Shown in pieces: positions 8,187 to 17,425 of a stretch of DNA of 64,000 nucleotides. Source of the stretch: PALSA-270 sp963770915 (GTDB lineage Bacteria > Acidobacteriota > Terriglobia > Terriglobales > Acidobacteriaceae). Under the pieces are notes generated by a model that did no database searches, had not been told where the DNA came from, and was given only the letters and a program-made list of their open reading frames with translations. The DNA is taken from contig CAVYRG010000001.1 in assembly GCA_963770915.1 (NCBI GenBank), positions 3,038,001 to 3,102,000 on the forward strand, in the 5' to 3' direction. Every line of letters begins with the position of its first letter. Position 1 is the stretch's first letter. Made by a program: the position numbers and the translations under genes.

Positions 8187-9832
8187 TGTTGCTTCGCCTT
8201 GCGCTCGTCTTATCGCTTTCCGCCACTGCGTTGGCGCAAACGCCGCCGGCCGCGGGACCGAAGGCATCCTCAAGCTCGATTCGCTTTGAGGACGCAACCG
8301 CCGCTTCGAAGATTCAATTCACCCACAGCTTCGGCGCGGAACAGCTTGGGTCGCTGCTCGAAGGCACCGGCTCAGGATGCGTGTGGTTCGATTACAACGG
8401 AGACGGCCTGCTGGATCTCTACGTCGTCAGCGGAATGCCGCTCGGCGGCAACATCCATCCTTATCCTCTGAAGAACCCGCCGGAAGTCCCTCCGCATAAT
8501 CACCTCTACCGCAACAATGGCGACGGAACCTTCACTGACGTGACCACGCAGGCGGGCGTCGCCGCCAACATCTACGGCACAGCCGCCATTGCCGCCGACT
8601 TCGATAACGATGGCTTCGTCGATCTCTTCGTCACTGGCTACGGCCACGCCATTCTCTACCATAACAACGGCGACGGAACCTTCACCGACGTGACCGCCAA
8701 GGCCGGCATCGACGTGGACGGATGGTCGATCAGTTCCGCCTGGCTCGACTACGATCGCGACGGCTGCGTCGATCTTTTCGTCGGCCGCTACGTCAAATTC
8801 GATCCCAAGTACCGCGCATACTACGCCGCCGACAATTATCCCGGCCCGCTCGACTACGCGCCCACCACCAATCGTCTTTATCACAACAACTGCAACGGCA
8901 CGTTCACCGACGTCACCGACGCCTCCGGAATCGGCGCGTACAAGGGCCGCACCATGGGTGTGACCGCCGCTGATCTCGATGGCGACGGCTGGCCCGACAT
9001 CTATGTTTCCAACGACAAGACGCAGAATTTCCTTTTCCGCAACAAGCACAACGGCACCTTCGAAGAAGTGGCTGGCGACTTGGGCGTGGCCTACGGACAA
9101 AACGGCGAAATGACTTCCTCCATGGGTCCGGTGGCCGCCGACTTCGATGGCGACGGCCTGCTCGACCTATGGGTTACCGACTCCAAGTACGACCGCCTGA
9201 TGCGGAACGCGGGCAAGCAGGGATTTGAAGACATCAGCGCCAGTTCGGGCATTTCCGCAACCACGGGCCAGTACGTAAGCTGGGGCAGCGGAGTCTACGA
9301 TTTCGACAACGATGGCTGGCTCGACATTTTGGTTTTTCACGGCGGATTGATTCACCTGATCCCGGAAGAGCACTCGCTCTATCGCGGCTTGGGCAACGGC
9401 AAGTTTGCCGATGTATCCCGCGAAGCTGGCTCGGTGCTCGATGTGAAAACCGTTGCTCGCGGCGCCTGCTTTGGCGACTACGACAACGACGGCAAAGTCG
9501 ATGCATACCTCGTCAATCTCGGCGCGCAGGGTACGTTGCTGCGTAACGTCTCGCAAAACAAAAATCACTGGCTCACGGTTGCGCTGCACGGGACAAAGAG
9601 CAATCGCGACGGAATTGGGGCGCGCGTCGAGTTGATTGCCGGCGGGAGCAAGCAGATGGCTGAGCGCGTCGCCGGATCGGGCTATCTCTCGCAGAATGAC
9701 GGCAGACTGCATTTCGGATTGGGTGCCGCTTCTCGCGTTGACAAGCTGACCATCCATTGGCCGAGCGGCCGCGAGCAGGTGCTCGAGAATCTAGCCGTCG
9801 ATCGCATCCTCACCGTGGAGGAGCCGAAATGA
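8186..9832 (+). CDS. Exported FG-GAP/VCBS seven-bladed propeller with ASPIC/UnbV domain
   Basis: 548 residues from the ATG at 8186, preceded by GGGAGGA; it shares a base with the previous stop. A signal peptide covers residues 1-18. Seven calcium-binding blade motifs can be counted: DYNGDGLLD, DFDNDGFVD, DYDRDGCVD, DLDGDGWPD, DFDGDGLLD, DFDNDGWLD and DYDNDGKVD. The last 90 residues (NHWLTVALHG to HWPSGREQVLENL) are the ASPIC/UnbV domain of the CRTAC1-like family. These proteins are extracytoplasmic binding scaffolds of poorly known function, common in Acidobacteria and Planctomycetes. It is translationally coupled to both neighbours (4-base overlap downstream). Confidence 0.88.
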   Translation: MLLRLALVLSLSATALAQTPPAAGPKASSSSIRFEDATAASKIQFTHSFGAEQLGSLLEGTGSGCVWFDYNGDGLLDLYVVSGMPLGGNIHPYPLKNPPEVPPHNHLYRNNGDGTFTDVTTQAGVAANIYGTAAIAADFDNDGFVDLFVTGYGHAILYHNNGDGTFTDVTAKAGIDVDGWSISSAWLDYDRDGCVDLFVGRYVKFDPKYRAYYAADNYPGPLDYAPTTNRLYHNNCNGTFTDVTDASGIGAYKGRTMGVTAADLDGDGWPDIYVSNDKTQNFLFRNKHNGTFEEVAGDLGVAYGQNGEMTSSMGPVAADFDGDGLLDLWVTDSKYDRLMRNAGKQGFEDISASSGISATTGQYVSWGSGVYDFDNDGWLDILVFHGGLIHLIPEEHSLYRGLGNGKFADVSREAGSVLDVKTVARGACFGDYDNDGKVDAYLVNLGAQGTLLRNVSQNKNHWLTVALHGTKSNRDGIGARVELIAGGSKQMAERVAGSGYLSQNDGRLHFGLGAASRVDKLTIHWPSGREQVLENLAVDRILTVEEPK

Positions 9833-11691
9833 TTCGACGGCTCGCCATCGCGATTCTGTTTGCGCTTGGGGCTATCGCCTTGGCCGGAGACCAACCTCCG
9901 GGCGGGACTTCGGCGGGGCAAGAGCCTCGCTATCTCTCGCCCGGAGAGCTGGCGATTTCATCCGATGGCTTGCGCCTCTACGTGGTTTGCGAGAAAAGCG
10001 ACGAACTTCGGGTCGTGGACACGCGCAGTGGGAAAGTGATCAAGAAGATTGCCGTTGGCCACGCGCCGCGCGGCCTGAGCCTTTCAGCAGATGGCAAACA
10101 ACTCTACGTCGCCAACTCATGGAAGGACACAGTTTCCGTTATCGACGCGCAAACCCTCGCAGTCAGAGGTGACCTCCCCACCGGATTCGAGCCCACCAGC
10201 GTGATTGCGGATAAAAAAGGCGAGATGCTTTACGTCGCCAATCGCCTAAGTAGCGACGTTTCCGTGATTGATCTCCACAGCGGAAAGGAGATCAAGCGGC
10301 TTACCGCCGGCCGCGGGGCTAGCTATCTGGCTCTCTCCCATGACGGAACGCGTATGTTCTGCACTCATATCTATCCTAATCTCGGCGCGCCGCGCACGCC
10401 CCCAGAATCGGAAATCACTGTCATCGACACCGCCAGCCGCCGCGTGGTTGACCGAGTACATTTGCATAACGTTGGCGGAGTTTTTCATGTGGCGCTTTCC
10501 ACCGACGGAAAGCTCGGAGCCGCCGCCAACCTGCGTCCCAAGAATCTGATTCCCATGGCGCACGTCGAGCACGGCTGGGTCTTCACCGATTCTCTCGCCC
10601 TGTTTGGTGAGGACGTCGGCGGCGTAGTGCCAATTTCTCTCGATGAGTTGGAGCGTTATTTTGCAATGCCTTTCGGCGTGGCCATCGCTCCCGACAAGTC
10701 GAAGATTTTCGTGGGCGCTGCCGGCTCGGACAACATTACCGTCATCAGCATTCCCGCTGTGTTGAAATTTGCGCGTGCAAGGCGTGAGGCGGCTGCCAAT
10801 GATCTTTCCGCATCCGCGAACTACGTAATTGCTCGCATTCGCGTCGGCAGCAATCCGCGCGGGATCGCGCTCTCGCCCGACGGCAAGCGCCTCTACGTGG
10901 CCGATCGCCTGGACGACAAGATTTCCGTGATCGATACGCGCGCTCTGAAAGTTGTTTCCTCCATCGATCTTGGCGGGCCGAGGTTTGTCACAGCGCTCCG
11001 GCACGGCGAGCAGATTTTCGATAACGCGCGGTACGCTTTTCAGGGGCAAATGAGCTGCGCCAATTGCCACCTCGACGAAACCTTCGACGGCATGCAATGG
11101 GATCTCGAGCCCGATGGCTTCGGCGTGGATATTGTTGACAATCGCTCCATTGAAGATCTCGCAGGCACCGAACCTTTCAAATGGAACGGCGGCAATCCCA
11201 ATATCCCCACGGAATGCGGACCGCGCACCGCCAAGTTTATTTACCGCTCGCAGAGCTTTGACGACCGCGAACTTTCTGATCTGGTGAAGTTTGTTTTATC
11301 GATTCCCGTGCGCCCGAACCGCTACCGCATGCCGGACGGGCAATTGACGCCCGCGCAGGCGCGTGGCAAGGCGATTTTCGAGCGCATCCGGTCCAAGAAC
11401 GGGAATCCCATTCCGGAACGCGACCGCTGCACCAGTTGCCACAGCGGGCGCAAATACACCAACAACCATTCCGAGGACGTGGGCACCGGCAAGCCCACCG
11501 ACCGTTCGCCGATGGTCGATACACCGCACTTGCCCGACATCGTCTACTCGCCTCCCTATCTGCACGATGGCTCGGCGAAGTCGCTGGAAGAAATCTGGAC
11601 CGTGTTCAACCCGAAAGACCAGCACGGCGTGACCAACGATCTCACCAAAGACGAATTGAACGACCTGATCGAATATTTGAGGACGTTATGA
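9829..11691 (+). CDS. Exported YVTN beta-propeller fused to a diheme cytochrome c domain
   Basis: 620 residues; the start at 9829 overlaps the previous stop by 4 bases and exposes a signal peptide (RRLAIAILFALGAIALAG). Residues 35-390 carry YVTN/SMP-30-like blades (QLYVANSWKDTVSVID; RLYVADRLDDKISVID). Residues 400-620 form a cytochrome domain with two heme motifs, CANCH at 410-414 and CTSCH at 534-538, plus the SPPYLHDGSAKSLEEI sequence typical of MauG/diheme-peroxidase-like proteins. This suggests a periplasmic electron-transfer or peroxidase-type oxidase. The substrate is unknown. The C-terminal stop overlaps the next start by 4 bases. Confidence 0.85.
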   Translation: MIRRLAIAILFALGAIALAGDQPPGGTSAGQEPRYLSPGELAISSDGLRLYVVCEKSDELRVVDTRSGKVIKKIAVGHAPRGLSLSADGKQLYVANSWKDTVSVIDAQTLAVRGDLPTGFEPTSVIADKKGEMLYVANRLSSDVSVIDLHSGKEIKRLTAGRGASYLALSHDGTRMFCTHIYPNLGAPRTPPESEITVIDTASRRVVDRVHLHNVGGVFHVALSTDGKLGAAANLRPKNLIPMAHVEHGWVFTDSLALFGEDVGGVVPISLDELERYFAMPFGVAIAPDKSKIFVGAAGSDNITVISIPAVLKFARARREAAANDLSASANYVIARIRVGSNPRGIALSPDGKRLYVADRLDDKISVIDTRALKVVSSIDLGGPRFVTALRHGEQIFDNARYAFQGQMSCANCHLDETFDGMQWDLEPDGFGVDIVDNRSIEDLAGTEPFKWNGGNPNIPTECGPRTAKFIYRSQSFDDRELSDLVKFVLSIPVRPNRYRMPDGQLTPAQARGKAIFERIRSKNGNPIPERDRCTSCHSGRKYTNNHSEDVGTGKPTDRSPMVDTPHLPDIVYSPPYLHDGSAKSLEEIWTVFNPKDQHGVTNDLTKDELNDLIEYLRTL

Positions 11692-12758
11692 GGATGAGAA
11701 GCACACTGCGCTGCCTGATCGCTATTTCCGCCCTTGCCGTTCCGCTATTCGCCGCGCCGCCGAATATGCCGAAATTTCGCTGGGAGAATTTCACCACTGC
11801 GAACGGCCTGCCGGACGACCATGTTTTCTGCGTTCTGGTCGACGGCAATCGTATCTGGGCGGGCACCAACGACGGCTTAGGTCTGTATGAAAACGGCGAG
11901 TGGAAAGTCTTCCGCCCCGCCGACGGGCTCGCCCATCAAGCCGTTCTCTCACTCGCTCTGGACAGAAACACCGGCGACGTTTGGGCTGGGACCATGGGCG
12001 GGCTGAGCCGCATCTCCGCCGGGCGCATCGACACTTACACGCAACTCAACTCGGGTTTGAGCAACGACATTGTTTACGGCGTCGGAGTTCAGGGAGATTT
12101 CGTCTGGCAGGCCACCGCCGCCGGCGCCAGCCGCCTGAATACGCGCACCGGGGAGTGGGCGCTGTTCAACGAGCGCAACACTCCCATGTTCGAAATCTGG
12201 ACTTACAGCGTTAGTCCCGGCGAAGACAAGGTCTACTACGCGGTTTGGGGAGGCGGCCTGCTCGAATATGACGTCAAAACCGAGCGCTGGAAAGACTACA
12301 ACGATCCCGATGGCGAGACCCAGTTGGTCCTATTCAAAGATCAGGGCCTGATCCACGAAATTACCAGCTCGGTCAGCTATGTGGATCACATCGTGTGGGT
12401 GGCCACGTATTTCGGCGCCAGCCGCTACGACGGGCGCAACTGGCGTAACTTCCTCACCAAGGACAGCGGCCTGCCCAGCAATTTTCTAAACCAGGTCAAG
12501 GCCGTGGACGCGAATCGCGCCTGGTTCTCCACCGACAAGGGCCTGGCTTATTACGACGGCACGAACTGGGCGGTCTACCGGCCGGCGCTCGATACCGGTA
12601 AGCCGGAGATGCTGGTGCGCGACGCGCAAGGAAACGTCACGCAGGTTGCCGTCGATTCCGCGCCCGCGCACAACTACATCCTGGGCGTGGATTTTCAAGG
12701 GGACGACCTCTGGGTTGCCACCGCAAAAGGTTTGAGTCACGGCATTCGGCAGAAATAG
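11688..12758 (+). CDS. Exported two-component-regulator-type beta-propeller protein
   Basis: 356 residues. The ATG at 11688 overlaps the preceding stop and follows GAGGA; a second ATG lies two codons on. Signal peptide LIAISALAVPLFA. Repeats of the Reg_prop type are visible (NGLPDDHVFCVLVDGNRIWAGTNDG; LSLALDRNTGDVWAGTMGG; FGASRYDGRNWRNF), enough for a propeller, with no kinase or response domain attached. Proteins of this type normally serve as sensor domains; as a free-standing exported protein inside this operon it is more likely a binding partner of the other propellers. Function is not known. Confidence 0.8.
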   Translation: MRMRSTLRCLIAISALAVPLFAAPPNMPKFRWENFTTANGLPDDHVFCVLVDGNRIWAGTNDGLGLYENGEWKVFRPADGLAHQAVLSLALDRNTGDVWAGTMGGLSRISAGRIDTYTQLNSGLSNDIVYGVGVQGDFVWQATAAGASRLNTRTGEWALFNERNTPMFEIWTYSVSPGEDKVYYAVWGGGLLEYDVKTERWKDYNDPDGETQLVLFKDQGLIHEITSSVSYVDHIVWVATYFGASRYDGRNWRNFLTKDSGLPSNFLNQVKAVDANRAWFSTDKGLAYYDGTNWAVYRPALDTGKPEMLVRDAQGNVTQVAVDSAPAHNYILGVDFQGDDLWVATAKGLSHGIRQK

Positions 12759-12783
12759 AACCAGGTTCACAAAAGGAGCCATT

Positions 12784-13266
12784 ATGACGGTTGCAGAATT
12801 ACTCAACGAGGTAAGCGCCGCTCCAGTCGAGAAGCGGGCCATCACTAACTTGAATGTGCTGAACGAAGCCTGCGACTACGGCAGCGCATTCTCGCGCGGC
12901 ATGCGCATCGACCTGGGCCAGTTCGTCGTTCTGCTCATTTCCGGAACCGCCAGCATCGACGGACAAGGCCGCACTCTGTACCCCGGCGATCTGCGGGCGC
13001 AGACCCGGCGCACCTTCGACAACATCTCTGCGTTGCTCGAATCCGAAGGCGCCTCGTGGAAGGATATCGTCCGCACGACCTGCTATCTGCGCGACATTGA
13101 GCGCGACTACCAGGCGTTCAACGAAGAGCGGACCGCCTTTTACCGCGAGCAGAAATTGAATCCGGTGCCGGCTTCCACCGGCATCCAGGCCATCCTCTGC
13201 CGCCCCGATCTGCTGATCGAAATCGAGGCGATCGCGATGTTTCGCCGGGAAACGCCAAAGGAGTAA
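12784..13266 (+). CDS. RidA/YjgF-family protein lacking the catalytic arginine
   Basis: 160 residues with AAAGGAG ahead of the ATG. It has the YjgF fold signatures (LLISGTASIDGQG; TRRTFDNISALLESEGASWKDIVRTTCYLRD; IEIEAIAMFRR). In enamine/imine deaminases the strand near residue 135 carries an arginine that binds the substrate carboxylate; here that segment reads PASTGIQAI with no arginine. So deaminase activity like RidA is doubtful, and another small-molecule binding role is more likely. No signal peptide, making it the only cytoplasmic member of this operon. It sits 25 bases after the propeller gene and 3 bases before the binding protein. Confidence 0.82.
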   Translation: MTVAELLNEVSAAPVEKRAITNLNVLNEACDYGSAFSRGMRIDLGQFVVLLISGTASIDGQGRTLYPGDLRAQTRRTFDNISALLESEGASWKDIVRTTCYLRDIERDYQAFNEERTAFYREQKLNPVPASTGIQAILCRPDLLIEIEAIAMFRRETPKE

Positions 13267-13269
13267 CCC

Positions 13270-15177
13270 ATGCGCCGCGCTTTGCTCATTCTGATCACTG
13301 CCGTGCTAGTGCTGACGTGCGCGGCAGGAGCGCAGAACTCCAACTCGTGCTCCTGCGGAAGCAATCCTCCGGGCCGCCCGGCGCCGCGCAGCCTTAAGCC
13401 CTACGCCCTCACGCCGGACGACCTGCGCCCCTATGGCAATTTCGAGACTCCCTACTATGAGAACTACACGGACCTCATCGAATACAACGGCGCGGCACGC
13501 GATATTCCCGATCCGGATCTCAAGACCCTCGACGAGATTCGCATCGGCTTTCTGGCGCCGCTTTACGACAGCCCCGACGAAGTGCTCGGCCATCACATGC
13601 GAAACGGCGCCCAGCTTGCCATTGACGAGGCCAATGCCGCCGGCGGCTACTGCGGCAAACCTTTTCGCCTAATTAAACACAACGACTACGACAACTGGCA
13701 GAACAGCCGCACCGCGCAGGCCGGGGTCGATCGAGACTCCGCCATTTGGGGCGCTGCCTCAAACGATGCTGTCCGCATGATCTATGACGATAAGGTTTGG
13801 GCCATGTTCGGCTCTCTCAGTTCGGAATCCACTCACATCGCCTTGCGCTTGACCCTCAAAGCGGAGACTCCACTGGTGAACAGCGCCTCCACCGATCCCA
13901 CCATTCCCGAGACGCTCATCCCCTGGTACTTCACCGACATTCAGGATGACCGCGTGCAAGGCTACACGCTGGCGCGCCACATCTACACGGAACTCGGCCT
14001 CAAGAACGTGGCTCTGCTCCGCGTGAACGACCGCTATGGCCGCTTTGGCGTGCTCAAATTTAAGGATGCCTCCCGCCGCCTCGGCCATCCCGTGCTCATT
14101 GAGCAGAAGTTCATGCCAGGCGACACCGACTTCCGGCATCAGCTTGGCGTCATTCAGGACTCCGGCGCGGACGCGATCGTCTTGTGGACCGACATTGGGC
14201 CGGCGGCCGAGATATTGACGGAGATGCGAGAGCTGGGCATGAAGCAGCGCGTCTTCGGCAGCCACCGCACTATTGGCGATGAATTAATCAAACTCTCCGG
14301 ACCGGCGGCGGAAGGATTCGAAGCTGTTTATCCTTACGACCCAAGCCAACGCAGGCAGAAGTGGCTCGACTTCAACGCTCGTTTCGAGGCCCAGTACCAC
14401 GAAAAGCCCGACCACTTTGCCGCGCTCGCTTACGATGCCATGCAGATTCTTCTGCAATCGATCTGCCGCGCCGGCCTGAACCGCGGCCGCATTCGCGACG
14501 CCCTCACCGGCGTGGAGGAATATGACGGCGTCACCGGCCACATGGTTTTCGATCCCAATTGCAAGAACATCAGCCCCATGTTCCTGGCCAGCGTGCACGA
14601 CGGAGCCATCACGTACCGGCGTATCACGATGAACAAGCCCTATGCGCAAGTGGGCGAGGGGGGAGTGCAGTACGCCGGTCCGCCCACGCCGCCAAGCGAT
14701 TCCCGGCAACTCAAGATTGCGGTGTTTGGCCCGAAGGCGAACGAAGCGGTTCAATCCGCAGAAATCACTCGACTCCTGAAGAGCCTCGAGGCCTCCGGCT
14801 GGCATTTCACCTTGCTGCCTATCTCTACCGAAGGCCCCTGGGGCAAGGCTTCAACCGCGCTGGTGCAGGCGGTGTATCAGGACCAGGCGCTCGGCATCAT
14901 TGCCCTGGACCGCAACTCCAGCCATCTGGCCGAGCAGATCGGAGTGAAGGCTTTCGTGCCGGTTGTGGCGATTTCGTCGGACGAAATGTTGACCTCCGCC
15001 AATATTCCTTGGATTTTTCGCCTACCCCAGGGGACCGCCGTTGCTGAGGCAGTGCAAGTCTTCACACAAGCTGCGGAGGCCGCCGGCGCAAATCGAGGGA
15101 AGATTCGCGACTTGCTGGCATCCGGAACTGCGGTCGCCGGAGTGCATTTCGATTCCACGGGCGAACCGAAGCATTAG
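13270..15177 (+). CDS. Periplasmic binding protein, LivK/Peripla_BP_6 type, with extra C-terminal lobe
   Basis: 635 residues, nearly twice the usual length. A signal peptide (residues 1-21) is followed by a Cys-rich stretch NSCSCGS. Residues 90-450 show the branched-chain amino acid receptor pattern (IRIGFLAPLYDS; MRNGAQLAIDEANAAGGYCGKPF; GADAIVLWTD; PDHFAALAYDAMQI). Residues 475-630 look like a second ligand-binding-type lobe (LKIAVFGPKANEAV; ALGIIALDRNSS; ISSDEMLTS). No permease or ATPase genes are nearby, so it probably does not feed an uptake system encoded here. It may instead present a substrate to the heme proteins, somewhat as binding proteins accompany PQQ-dependent oxidation clusters. 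That comparison is inference. Confidence 0.82.
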   Translation: MRRALLILITAVLVLTCAAGAQNSNSCSCGSNPPGRPAPRSLKPYALTPDDLRPYGNFETPYYENYTDLIEYNGAARDIPDPDLKTLDEIRIGFLAPLYDSPDEVLGHHMRNGAQLAIDEANAAGGYCGKPFRLIKHNDYDNWQNSRTAQAGVDRDSAIWGAASNDAVRMIYDDKVWAMFGSLSSESTHIALRLTLKAETPLVNSASTDPTIPETLIPWYFTDIQDDRVQGYTLARHIYTELGLKNVALLRVNDRYGRFGVLKFKDASRRLGHPVLIEQKFMPGDTDFRHQLGVIQDSGADAIVLWTDIGPAAEILTEMRELGMKQRVFGSHRTIGDELIKLSGPAAEGFEAVYPYDPSQRRQKWLDFNARFEAQYHEKPDHFAALAYDAMQILLQSICRAGLNRGRIRDALTGVEEYDGVTGHMVFDPNCKNISPMFLASVHDGAITYRRITMNKPYAQVGEGGVQYAGPPTPPSDSRQLKIAVFGPKANEAVQSAEITRLLKSLEASGWHFTLLPISTEGPWGKASTALVQAVYQDQALGIIALDRNSSHLAEQIGVKAFVPVVAISSDEMLTSANIPWIFRLPQGTAVAEAVQVFTQAAEAAGANRGKIRDLLASGTAVAGVHFDSTGEPKH

Positions 15178-15185
15178 AAGATTGC

Positions 15186-16247
15186 CTAGCGTGGCTTGGT
15201 GTCGGCATAATGCTCGCTCGGGAAGCGACGCAACGTGTCCGCTGCCAGTTCCGGAGTGATATCGCGTTGCGGCCCCGCCAGCATCTCATACCCGACCATA
15301 AACTTCCGTATCGTCGCTGACCGCAGCAATGGCGGGTAGAAGTGTGCGTGCAGGTGCCACTCCGGATGGGCCTCGCCGTCGGTGGGCGCCTGGTGGAAGC
15401 CCATGGAATAAGGGAACGGCGTCTCGAAGAGATTGTCGTAGCGTGTGGTGATCTGTTTGAAAATATCGGCAAGACCGATTCGCCCGCGGGCATCCAGCGC
15501 GGCGATACTGCCAACGTGCTGCTTGCAGATGACGAGTACTTCAAAAGGCCAGACCGCCCAAAAGGGAACAACGACGGCAAATTGGGCGTTCTCGGCAACC
15601 AACCTCGTCCTCGCCTGCGTCTCCAGTTGCAGATAGTCGCACAACAGGCAAGCCTGGTATTCCTCGGCGTATGCCGTCTGCGATAACTGCTCTTTACGCG
15701 GCTCATTGGGAATGGTCTGGTTGGCCCAGATCTGGCCATGCGGATGGGGATTGCTGCATCCCATGATTTCCCCGCGGTTCTCGAAGATCTGCACGTGATT
15801 TACGTACGGCAAAGAGCCGATTTCTGAGTACTGTTCCGCCCACACGTCCACTACGTTCGCGATTTCCTCAACCGTCATTCGGGCAAGCGTCAGATCGTGG
15901 CGAGGCGAAAAGCACACGACTTTGCAGGTTCCGGTTTCGGATTCGGAAAGCAGCAACCCGCGTCCTGAGTCATCCTGGCGCGCCGAGGAAACGTCAGGCT
16001 TGAGTGCGGCAAAGTCATTGCTGAAGACAAATGTCGACGAGTACTTGGGATTGCGCGCACCGCCGGCCCGCTCGTTCCCGGGACAGAGATAGCAGGTCGG
16101 GTCGTATTCATGCACGGCCGGAGCGGCAGCCGCTTCCAGATGCCCTAACCACGGCCGCTGAGTGCGTTGCGGCGATACCAGAACCCATTCGCCGGTGAGC
16201 GGATTGAAACGGCGATGCGGCTGCTCATACAGATTCCCTGGTGTCAT
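15186..16247 (-). CDS. galT: Galactose-1-phosphate uridylyltransferase
   Basis: Leloir-pathway enzyme exchanging UDP between glucose 1-phosphate and galactose 1-phosphate; 353 residues, normal length. The start at 16247 shares one base with the galE stop (TGATG), preferred over upstream starts that would overlap galE. Motifs: RFNPLTGEWVLVSPQRTQRPW at the N-terminus, a CxxC-type pair (CYLCPGNERAGG), and the active-site NPHPHGQIW with the nucleotidylated histidine. The C-terminal half carries EWHLHAHFYPPLLRS. It is convergent with the preceding operon, stops 8 bases apart with no terminator hairpin visible between them. Confidence 0.95.
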   Translation of the reverse strand: MTPGNLYEQPHRRFNPLTGEWVLVSPQRTQRPWLGHLEAAAAPAVHEYDPTCYLCPGNERAGGARNPKYSSTFVFSNDFAALKPDVSSARQDDSGRGLLLSESETGTCKVVCFSPRHDLTLARMTVEEIANVVDVWAEQYSEIGSLPYVNHVQIFENRGEIMGCSNPHPHGQIWANQTIPNEPRKEQLSQTAYAEEYQACLLCDYLQLETQARTRLVAENAQFAVVVPFWAVWPFEVLVICKQHVGSIAALDARGRIGLADIFKQITTRYDNLFETPFPYSMGFHQAPTDGEAHPEWHLHAHFYPPLLRSATIRKFMVGYEMLAGPQRDITPELAADTLRRFPSEHYADTKPR

Positions 16248-17245
16248 CAGGCCGTTCCCTTTGCGTAGCCTTGCGGATGCCGCTGCCGCCACGACCATGC
16301 GCTGGCAATGATCTCTTCCAGCTTGGAAAATGCCGGCTTCCAGCCCAGTTCTTTCTTGATCTTCTCGGAACTTGCCACCAGAATCGGCGGGTCGCCAGGC
16401 CGGCGCGGGCAATCCTCCACGGGAATTGGATGGCCGGTTACGCGCCGGGCCGCTTCGATGACCTCGCGAACGCTGAAGCCATGCCCACTGCCCAGGTTGT
16501 AAATAAGCCGCTCCGGTTCGGCATCCTGGCCGAGACGATCGAAGGCCAGCAGGTGCGCGCTTGCCAGATCACTCACGTGAATGTAGTCGCGAATGCAGGT
16601 TCCATCGGGCGTGGCGTAGTCGGTGCCATAGACGGAAACGCCTTTTCGCTGGCCCGACGCCACCTGCAGCACGATGGGAATAAGATGCGATTCCGGGCAA
16701 TGATCCTCGCCCAGGTCTGCGGTTGCTCCGGCCGCGTTGAAATAGCGAAGGCTCGCGTAGCGCAGCCCATGGATTCGATGAAACCACTCGAGCATCCGTT
16801 CTACCAGCAACTTCGATTCGCCATAAGCGTTCGTTGGCGTTAGAGGGTCGTCTTCTTCAATCGGTGTTCGCTCGGGATCGCCGTAGAGCGCCGCCGTGGA
16901 AGAGAAGACAAGCCTTTTCACTCCGCACTCGAGTAAAGTCTCGAGCAGCGCGAGCGTGTTCGCCGTGTTGTTGCGAAAATACTTCTCCGGAACCTTCATC
17001 GATTCGCCAGCCTCGATGAAGGCGGCGAAGTGCATCACCCCTTCGATCTTGTGCTCGCGGATGACGCTTTTGAGCAGATCCTGGTTGCTTAGCCCTCCCA
17101 CCACCAGCAAAGCCTGTTTCGGCACGGCTTGCTCGTGCCCGCCGCCCAGGTTGTCGTAGACAACCACTTCGTTGCCTGCGGCGATCAGGTTCGTCGCTAC
17201 GATGCTCCCAATGTAGCCCGCTCCTCCGGTGACCAGCACTCGCAA
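16247..17245 (-). CDS. galE: UDP-glucose 4-epimerase
   Basis: Interconverts UDP-galactose and UDP-glucose using bound NAD; 332 residues. Short-chain dehydrogenase signature: nucleotide-binding GGAGYIGS at residues 7-14, SSTAALYG with the catalytic serine region, and the YxxxK pair in NAYGESK. The C-terminal NLGSGHGFSV and WKPAFSKLEEII are typical of GalE. It is the first gene of a two-gene galactose operon with galT. The 180-base region to the divergent isomerase-like gene should hold promoters for both, but no convincing -35/-10 pair stands out. Confidence 0.95.
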   Translation of the reverse strand: MRVLVTGGAGYIGSIVATNLIAAGNEVVVYDNLGGGHEQAVPKQALLVVGGLSNQDLLKSVIREHKIEGVMHFAAFIEAGESMKVPEKYFRNNTANTLALLETLLECGVKRLVFSSTAALYGDPERTPIEEDDPLTPTNAYGESKLLVERMLEWFHRIHGLRYASLRYFNAAGATADLGEDHCPESHLIPIVLQVASGQRKGVSVYGTDYATPDGTCIRDYIHVSDLASAHLLAFDRLGQDAEPERLIYNLGSGHGFSVREVIEAARRVTGHPIPVEDCPRRPGDPPILVASSEKIKKELGWKPAFSKLEEIIASAWSWRQRHPQGYAKGTA

Positions 17246-17425
17246 AGTCGAAAGGCTCCTTTCAAGAGGCAGCTCTGCGCGTAACGAACAGGCTCACACA
17301 AACCGTCACTTTCGGCAAGTTGGGCTGTTTTGTGCTTTGGTGTGGCTAAATTGTGATAACGTCGCCCCGTCAAAGCGCGGCTGCGCCGACGGCAGTCGAA
17401 AAAAATCAACGAACTCTGGTGCCTC

